This document shows, one piece after another, positions 57,101 through 61,400 of a stretch of 64,000 nucleotides of DNA. Position 1 is the stretch's first letter. Each line of letters begins with the position of its first letter. The notes under the pieces were generated by a model that was not told the DNA's origin, did no database searches, and worked only from the letters and a program-made list of their open reading frames with translations. The position numbers and the translations under genes are program-made. The DNA is from Planctomycetaceae bacterium (GTDB taxonomy: Bacteria > Planctomycetota > Planctomycetia > Pirellulales > UBA1268), in the NCBI GenBank assembly GCA_902629495.1, contig CACORA010000009.1:5837-69836 (forward strand), read 5' to 3'.

Positions 57101-58175
57101 AATCAAAACCAAGGAAATCCCCATCGGCAACATCAAGCGTATCTGAAAATGTCACCAGGCCCTCTGTCATGCCAGAGAGTGCAATCGTATTTACTGTCAG
57201 CGGATTGCCAAGCGGATCAAGCGCCGCAACACCATTGACGGTGACTGTAACGCCATCACCATCAAAAATACCGTTGTACGCATCTGTATCGATGGTGACC
57301 GTCGTTTGATTGAATCCAAATCCAAGCGTGTCACCATTGGAAATGGTCACAGCCTGATCCAACAGAACCGTACCGCCTGTTCCAACGGCATCAGGATCAA
57401 CGCTGACAACACGGGTTCCAGCAGGAACATCTGAGCCGGCAACGCCATTGAAAAGACTCACCAGCACGCCATCAGCAACACCACTCGCATCGCTCACATG
57501 AACACGTGTTGTCGACGTCGGGCCGGTAAAGGAAAATCCAATAATATCGTCGTCGTCAACGGTAATCGTTCCACCAAGCTCAAGGGTCACGGTACGCGAT
57601 GTAGGATCAAAGCCTCCAGCCGCCACGTCGAAGCCACTATCCGCTCCGTTGATAAAGACATCCGCACCATCCGTCGGTGCCACCGAATCATCAATCCGGA
57701 TGCGATTCGTGGTAACTGTCTCACCAGGAACAAAATCAAAACCAAGGAAATCCCCATCGGCAACATCAAGCGTATCTGAAAATGTCACCAGGCCTTCTGT
57801 CATGCCCGAGAGTGCAATCGTATTTACTGTCAGCGGATTGCCAAGCGAATCAAGCGCCGCAACACCATTGACGGTGACTGTAACGCCATCACCATCAAAA
57901 ATACCGTTGTACGCATCTGTATCGATGGTGACCGTCGTTTGATTGAATCCAAACCCAAGCGTGTCACCATTGGAAATGGTCACAGCCTGATCCAACAGAA
58001 CCGTACCGCCTGTTCCAACGGCATCAGGATCAACGCTGACAACACGGGTTCCAGCAGGAACATCTGAGCCGGCAACGCCATTGAAAAGACTCACCAGCAC
58101 GCCATCAGCAACACCACTCGCATCGCTCACATGAACACGGGTTGTCGGTGTCGGGCCAGTAAAGGAAAAACCTAT
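48108..58175 (-). CDS. Giant multidomain secreted protein, C-terminal part (after frameshift)
   Basis: This is the second reading frame of the giant gene, open from about 58175 to the stop at 48108. Going toward the C-terminus it holds: the tandem GVPxGT modules with the 633-base repeat (58175-56400); a jelly-roll/PPC-like segment (55720-55330, DIDWYSFTL); a propeller-like segment (about 55150-53940); a domain like secreted-protease jelly rolls (about 53940-52900, FASRDGGLSWELLATNN); a right-handed beta-helix (52800-51530, NNFIADASVYGIRIDAS); a glycine-rich linker; an FN3 domain (50700-50400); and Bap-like Ig domains (about 49800-48830). A GPGDP-type linker and a last Ig-like domain follow. 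No sorting signal, dockerin or PEP-CTERM motif is at the end. The apparent GTG start at 58130 is internal and not a true start. Confidence 0.85.
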   Translation of the reverse strand: MGFSFTGPTPTTRVHVSDASGVADGVLVSLFNGVAGSDVPAGTRVVSVDPDAVGTGGTVLLDQAVTISNGDTLGFGFNQTTVTIDTDAYNGIFDGDGVTVTVNGVAALDSLGNPLTVNTIALSGMTEGLVTFSDTLDVADGDFLGFDFVPGETVTTNRIRIDDSVAPTDGADVFINGADSGFDVAAGGFDPTSRTVTLELGGTITVDDDDIIGFSFTGPTSTTRVHVSDASGVADGVLVSLFNGVAGSDVPAGTRVVSVDPDAVGTGGTVLLDQAVTISNGDTLGFGFNQTTVTIDTDAYNGIFDGDGVTVTVNGVAALDPLGNPLTVNTIALSGMTEGLVTFSDTLDVADGDFLGFDFVPGETVTTNRIRIDDSVDPEIGSAVTLNGFLLSRTVAGFDQASRTVTLSNDIGFEQDDIIGFSFSDPAFTGPIATTRIHVPDRFDVNGEVIKTGILVNGADGIPAGTRVIEVIPDDVGVGATIVLDSDPDAVGNQPVVVENGDILGFGFNSDTVLVSDADNIELNGAVLANPRPDGELGVLPGTTVQSVDPVSDEIVLSQSIDVEHGSTLYFGTRTFQIPHANILPGTLSGVLYVDETAIQTFTVARDGAFTFTPIGNPSARAVDASATIDYAAGLITLPFDNVPTGTSRIELSYEYGNVSATTLGFSLTGEGGGMSLNKDDHRGVDMYSANPRNPGFRVTLPGQTGVETQYFVRVRSQSAYSSTTTPAQYEAGLANPVGASSGRYELRIRERQRDEKAGSTVRYADIRFPTIGIDVIGLPHHSQLVGETGEQSAANDAFGQAQALGNLLQTDRNTISVAGTMDNATDIDWYSFTLDYADIEVIQNVNDEAKTWAAMFDIDYADGFKGDLTLSVFDATGSLIYVGRDSNIADDQPGVGQAHDFDDLSRGSIGMLDPYIGSVHLEAGIPGDTTTYYVAVSSNEQLPTVLNATLQSAATDASIRLEPVASVRRIVEDHIGTTGYVSGGQTVTPVSGPIIDLSSNIALQANVAPFTLDDLTVFVATTRGLRAINPFTGAPDQPDAYGGWGATAGDLDMLTDGTLVLYDRAGSVGTVWNVDPATGARTARWTDGVVADAGGNPPPDSNAVNISNAPRDAIAIGRSGPGVYNADANEAEEASVYYSMRDDNHVLAFGSRSVLYAGDNAGNASTPIAANTTAPSDTFGRMGFIPTGIDLSQSVPAIGYTAGVNSNNVDGSGNPVVITGFTTGLQFRNEIRDDDALYGVSEGGQFYRITPRNPRARAGATAGEFNVTGNFRDALQISDARDFSPLLNGRSLQGLATAPVNLEGGRYQGMFMAITEGGGVFFIDPDGAGNGNAAVVDNVFDTDGDGIGDSWISNERLGGVRGLAVSPLDINLWHPTTQRNNDPGHGINPTADHARTTGTQGGVSMYFGLNDWGGNDEVFGTSAGQFGTVGTVGGEYNWAQDLNAGGLGNTYNLPGGARGSMITNPFSLAGYDYGDKPTLYFNYFLETEGANSSIAADVMRDSARVFASRDGGLSWELLATNNSQRNAELPIHLSTSARIGTLPNQQVQELFDNTGEWRQARIDIGEFAGESNIQLRFDFSTGGDFQRNLSNHNATATPAAIRSVMSDAVATGNPLNPLEFTFETDSAAGMQVGMRVQRWHGANPQVIDPGADPLTSADNILTVPEGTAVVTAIATDPNSGVVTVTVQSASNVSFKAAEAVAFFPDRTGVNLHNIPGPEGAIGDGENVQVASANNDHEGFYIDDIIVGFAERGEMVTNAATNQNFFNINTPTGSPGYPEQVLEGEYQLEVRRGAEFAEIMSSITPRRDSIAIQPEQVFDTNARRIQAAATPDIVLGRHALSALGDSLTTLGNGQITAVDTDFDFVEDALRMEGNGGSTSDFNAITWAVKLAGQSSAFLEVDYQAGTWDVFAFPQISPNEPVVPLPSQFTIGDDPGTLVVEDNHVPAGDGIAISLDGGTTWNSIYKFTAVDPTADLFSILTGQTFQTARIDLVAALNGILGQLPPGNSHLTDDTRIGFFQSGSRPADQGGGITLRNAIITAAPRAQNVGLVGDQNLTRDQGRFLIENNFIADASVYGIRIDASRDNGFVPLQPGVARHLPTLNDGRLVPGVVVTNNVISVSGTAGILFSGDDNSEGNTAPLGSVPYGRIINNTIFGGVDDQDNPRGIGIEVEDNAAPTLLNNLLASLESGVLVDGTSLVDGLGNSRTVIGYSAFHNVITQVTAGAGGGAGGGAGGGAGGGGGGMGGGGAGAAAVTNSITLGTDPFVDVDRGNFYLAPQSRAIDSAIDALQDRNEFVVVNNQVGIPESPILAPDRDIYGQLRGDDPNVASIGTGLGSNVFTDRGAIDRMDFTQPTIQIAVPLDNSTHDEDGRRGVVKLSNANAKGQLKFVLQLDDIGAGIDKATVLADAFEILYSDFPGSGNIQTLVEGEHYFFRYLETKNRVVFDSAVVFPIGTYTINVTSRNGSATEAAFLTDLAGNTVLPNATGGTISFDVSLVAAPNAPVFTTALADEGQVSLEWQAFANGSPITQYQLESKREDGVWSSDLLSNPLDTTHVELGLSSGDAYRFRVRAINVMGASDWTEVGPLTPLKVPGLALQQDTGILWDLTTFSDNLTKNPRVIVSDILSPDVNETIRWEYSLNAGGSWGTPDLRFSTASDTDFNAYGIVSQKDVDDGNSTDAVWQITINGQAHDILEVLEDGTLVFAETSPALPTSPVDSASWELNDSNGGIVSLGSDGEVRQTRHFDLAEGSYQVGAIQVRQHLDRLDPSDGSTSTATSSYRQNVDVWVVDITAPPELSGFTVFDDEGIIRRILRNGEVTDDATPLVSGVAEPGSFIWVGWDVFPYEVVEQVQEDGRWSFQMPGLADGVRSLAFKSIDRAGNTSSEVPFDIEVDSVAPSVTIDEIRDNALPVIGQVSYGAGTNDLTLVMQGTASPNAVIRVVARFNNQEQVLGSAVANSVGNWILNANKLNIASGDSVPVDVEAMVTDTLGRVGRSGEFRVIVDLAAPSAPIITNATDDNNTTDPGDDTSIADGGSTDDFSPTLSGTAEAGSTVNVVAFLPNKQMVLLDPLNPADARASETGAWSWTPSVSLSSLGAHAFRAIATDIAGNSSPLGQAYQVVFEGDAPGPGGPGDPGGPGDPGDPGDPGDPEGPVTAPTIQAVHPETAQTISHNGNTNSSSLVLGGASEPNSAVTVRNGTTILGLVTSESDGTWSLSVTGLGYRTHHFTAEVNGLQSDPLSIHVLQATGSSPVSVVGSWGPRLPNGSSIYLDFNQAVSGVVMDVVRFVHNGRTVSLRGSTLTNVDGARYMLTLPSRFRTQSGSYQIMLTAEYIRSISDPDNSLDPDDSTIDLPDAGLST
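48729..48807 (-). repeat. Collagen-like Gly-Pro-Asp linker repeats
   Basis: On the plus strand the 9-base unit CAGGATCAC recurs, with variants, across 48731-48795. It encodes a Gly-Asp-Pro/Gly-Pro-Gly linker between the Bap-like Ig domains and the last Ig-like domain of the giant protein. Confidence 0.9.
51425..51513 (-). repeat. Glycine-rich linker with 12-base units
   Basis: The stretch encodes a run of Gly with Ala and one Met in the middle of the giant protein. On the plus strand GGCTCCACCACC recurs in tandem from about 51468 to 51509 (four units). It separates the beta-helix region from the downstream Ig-like part and is probably a flexible spacer that can vary in length. Confidence 0.9.
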
Positions 58176-58402
58176 ACGTCATCGTTGTCGGCTAAAACCT
58201 GCCCACCAAGCTCAAGGGTCACGGTACGCGATGTAGGATCAAAGCCTCCAGCCGCCACGTCGAAGCCACTATCCGCTCCGTTGATAAAGACATCCGCACC
58301 ATCCGTCGGTGCCACCGAATCATCAATCCGGATGCGATTCGTGGAAACCGACTCACCAGGAATAAAATTAAAGCCGAGGAAGTCACCATCGGCAACATCA
58401 AG
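57049..58402 (-). repeat. Tandem duplication, 633-base period, inside the giant gene
   Basis: Bases 57049-57513 recur at 57682-58145 almost without change, and 57575-57770 recur at 58207-58402. The first spacing is 633 bases (211 codons) and the second is 632, so one base is missing between 58146 and 58207. The unit codes for two GVPxGT-type modules that begin with HVSDASG and end with the DDDDIIGFSFTG strand. Near-identity at DNA level points to a recent duplication or to ongoing gene conversion. Confidence 0.95.
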
Positions 58403-61400
58403 ATTGCCACTCAGATTCACTGTGGTGCCAGTAATGCTTGCGACCGTGATCCCGGTTGCGGCTCCATTGTGCAACACAGTTGATCCGACAAGACCTCCGG
58501 CAAATAAACCTGTATCAATCTCGACCGCTGACGCATTCGAACCAAACCCAAGTACATCTCCCGACGAAACTGTCACCGGACTTGAAAACTCAACGATAGC
58601 TTCAGAGCCTGTCGTGGCAATCACATCACTCACACGTGTTCCAGCAGGGACGCCGCCAGGCGCACCACCAGTCACCAAGGCACCGACGGTGATCCCTGAA
58701 CTATCGGCGACCGTGATTCGAGTCGTCGTCTCCGCGCCAGCAAAGGAGAAACTCACCACGTCACCGCCTTCAATAGGAGCCTGAAGATTCCCGCTCAGGG
58801 TGACTGTCAATCCATTATTGGCAGCGACCGTTACACCTTGATCCACACCATTAATGAAGAAACGTTCCCCCGTTTGGGCGACTGCTTCTTCAATGACAAA
58901 CTGCGTACCAATAAAACCAAATGTGAGTTGGTTTCCTTGCTGTGTACCGACGAGGTTGTTCAATTCAATGACGTCTCCACTTCGATTCAGAATACGAGTA
59001 CCCTGAGGGACTCCCGGACCGGTCACGCCAGCACCAGGATTCGCCCATAGCGAATCAACGATAGAAAAGAAGCGGCTTGTGATAGTCTGGTTCGGAACAG
59101 AAAACGTTAGAAATGTACCAGCCTGAAGCGTTACTGCATTATTCAGGGTGACTGTACTCCCAACAATCAGATTGACTGTTGTATTGGCCGGAACGCCAGG
59201 CCCGGTTACGACGGCTCCATTTTGAATTACAGAAGGATCGGCTACATCAAAACTAGCATTTGCGTCGACAGCAAGAGGGACCGACGTCACTGCCCCATTA
59301 ATAACCGACGACTGCCCAACGACACTGGCAGCAACACGATTCACACTTTCTTGCTCTCCATCGACCCGAGCGGATACGCCATCTGAGGCAGCCGCCACCT
59401 GATCCGCAACTTCCTGTTGACCACTGACCCGAGCTGCCACGCCACCTGCGCCTGCTGCCGCCTGATCAATGGCTTTCCGAGCACCAACAGCCTCCGCCAC
59501 AACGCCATTTGTCATCGCAGCAACAGCATCAACTGGTTGCTGCTCTCCCGCAATGGTGGCCTGAGAACCCGAGAGCACTTCCGACACAACACGATTTTGC
59601 TCAACGACAACATCATTGAGTGAATCTGCGGACCGCGCAATCACGCTTCCACTTGCATCAACAAGCTCAAGCATGGCATCCAATGATGGGCCTGTGTTAT
59701 CCACATCAATCCACACTTCGGAACCCGCATAGCCGGTAAATGCATAGACATCGATATCACCTGGATTGTCGTAGGCGATACTTCCGTGTACCTCAAAACC
59801 CTGACGAAGAGACTCATCACCACTTTTTTCCTGAGCAGACTCCCAGGAATTCATGGTCCCCTGATCATTTGTCGTAGCGAAATTGGGCGCAAGCGATCCA
59901 AGGACCTGTGCATCATCAATAAAACGATTTGAGTCAATACCACTGACAACGTCCGCTTCACGTTCAACGAGAATGGAAACATTCCGATCATTCGAAAGCG
60001 GCTCAAACCGGACACTTCTCCAATCACCTGCTTCGGGGGATGTCGATGCCCCATCACCATTGGTATCACGGACAACTTTGCCCAGAGCATCGAGACTTAC
60101 ACCCACCGTATCATCAGCAAGTGATGTAAGCACGACAGGATAGCCCGCCTGCCCAACAAGTTGGACAGTACCTCCAATTCGGTCATCAATGTCGAGAGCC
60201 GTCCCTGTTGCTGTAAAACCGGCCTGCGATCCTTGAAGTTTGACAACAAGACTTCCATCCGAATCACTGAGAAGCCGCAAACCCGTCTTCGTGTGAAAAT
60301 TGTCAACATGGATTTCATTCCGGACCACATGCACAATATCTGTATCATCCCACACACTCTCAACAGTGATTTCTTCACCTCGGACAACCATGCCACTGAT
60401 GCCTGTTGAAACTCGGAGCGCTTCCAGGGCAGCCGCGACATTGAGAGACCCACCAGTTGCAACACGACCAGCTAATGCGGGATTCGGAACAGCACTGCTC
60501 AGAATGGCATCACGAATCTGTTCTGCACTTGCATTTGGATACGCAGATGCCAGAAGACCAACGGCGCCTGCAACATGGGGTGCCGCCATCGACGTTCCAT
60601 TCTTAGTGTCATAACTATTGCCTGGGATTGTGCTGTAGATGCCCTCACCAGGAGCACCGATGTCGACCGTCGTCAACCCCCAATGCGACCCAGAACCGGG
60701 CGTGCCAGGGGGCCTACCGTCCCAGGCAAGTTGCCCACTACTGGTAGTGTTTGCGACAGAAATAATCAAATCGTTGTCGTAGGTACTTGGAAAATCTGGA
60801 ATAATGTCGTTATCTTGCTGATTGTTGCCAGCGGCAGCAACAAAAATGACTCCCGCATCACAATGTGCATCAATGGCATCTCCTACCAACTGGGAGGTGG
60901 GGCCAGGTCCTCCATAGCTATTATTCGAGGCTACAATATTGACTCCTCGTTGCTTCATCATTGTCACATAGTTGATTGCACCAACGATACTGCCGACTGA
61001 CCCATCTATTTTCAGTGCCATAATGCTGGTGTTCCAATTGACACCAGCAACTCCCAGATTGTTATCCCCCACTGCTCCAATAGTGCCTGCAACATGCGTC
61101 CCGTGTGCCAACCAGACGGCATCGTCATCCATTGGATCCTTGTCATCATCACCGAAGTCCCACCCATGGACATCGTCAGTTTTTCCGTTGTTGTCGTTAT
61201 CCTCGCCATCACCAGGTATCTCACCTGGATTTCGCCACATATTGGCAGCAAGATCCTCGTGGTTGTAGTCAACACCGCCATCAATAACAGCAATCACAAC
61301 ATCACGTGAGCCAGTGGTGACATCCCACGCATCCGTTGCATCGATATCGATGCCCGCAATGCCTCCATTCTGTCCTGTGTTTTCGAGCCCCCACAACTCA

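Noticed and set aside
58130..58130. GTG at 58130 as the true start of an independent 3,340-residue protein.
   Set aside because: It lies in the middle of a repeat unit (HVSDASG) that has the same sequence one period away inside the continuous frame; the upstream frame is open to 58175 and no ribosome site or signal peptide follows.
49021..58784. Many plus-strand frames of 60-215 codons opposite the giant gene.
   Set aside because: They lie antisense to a well-supported gene, lack ribosome sites and recognisable domains, and arise from its repetitive, biased base composition.
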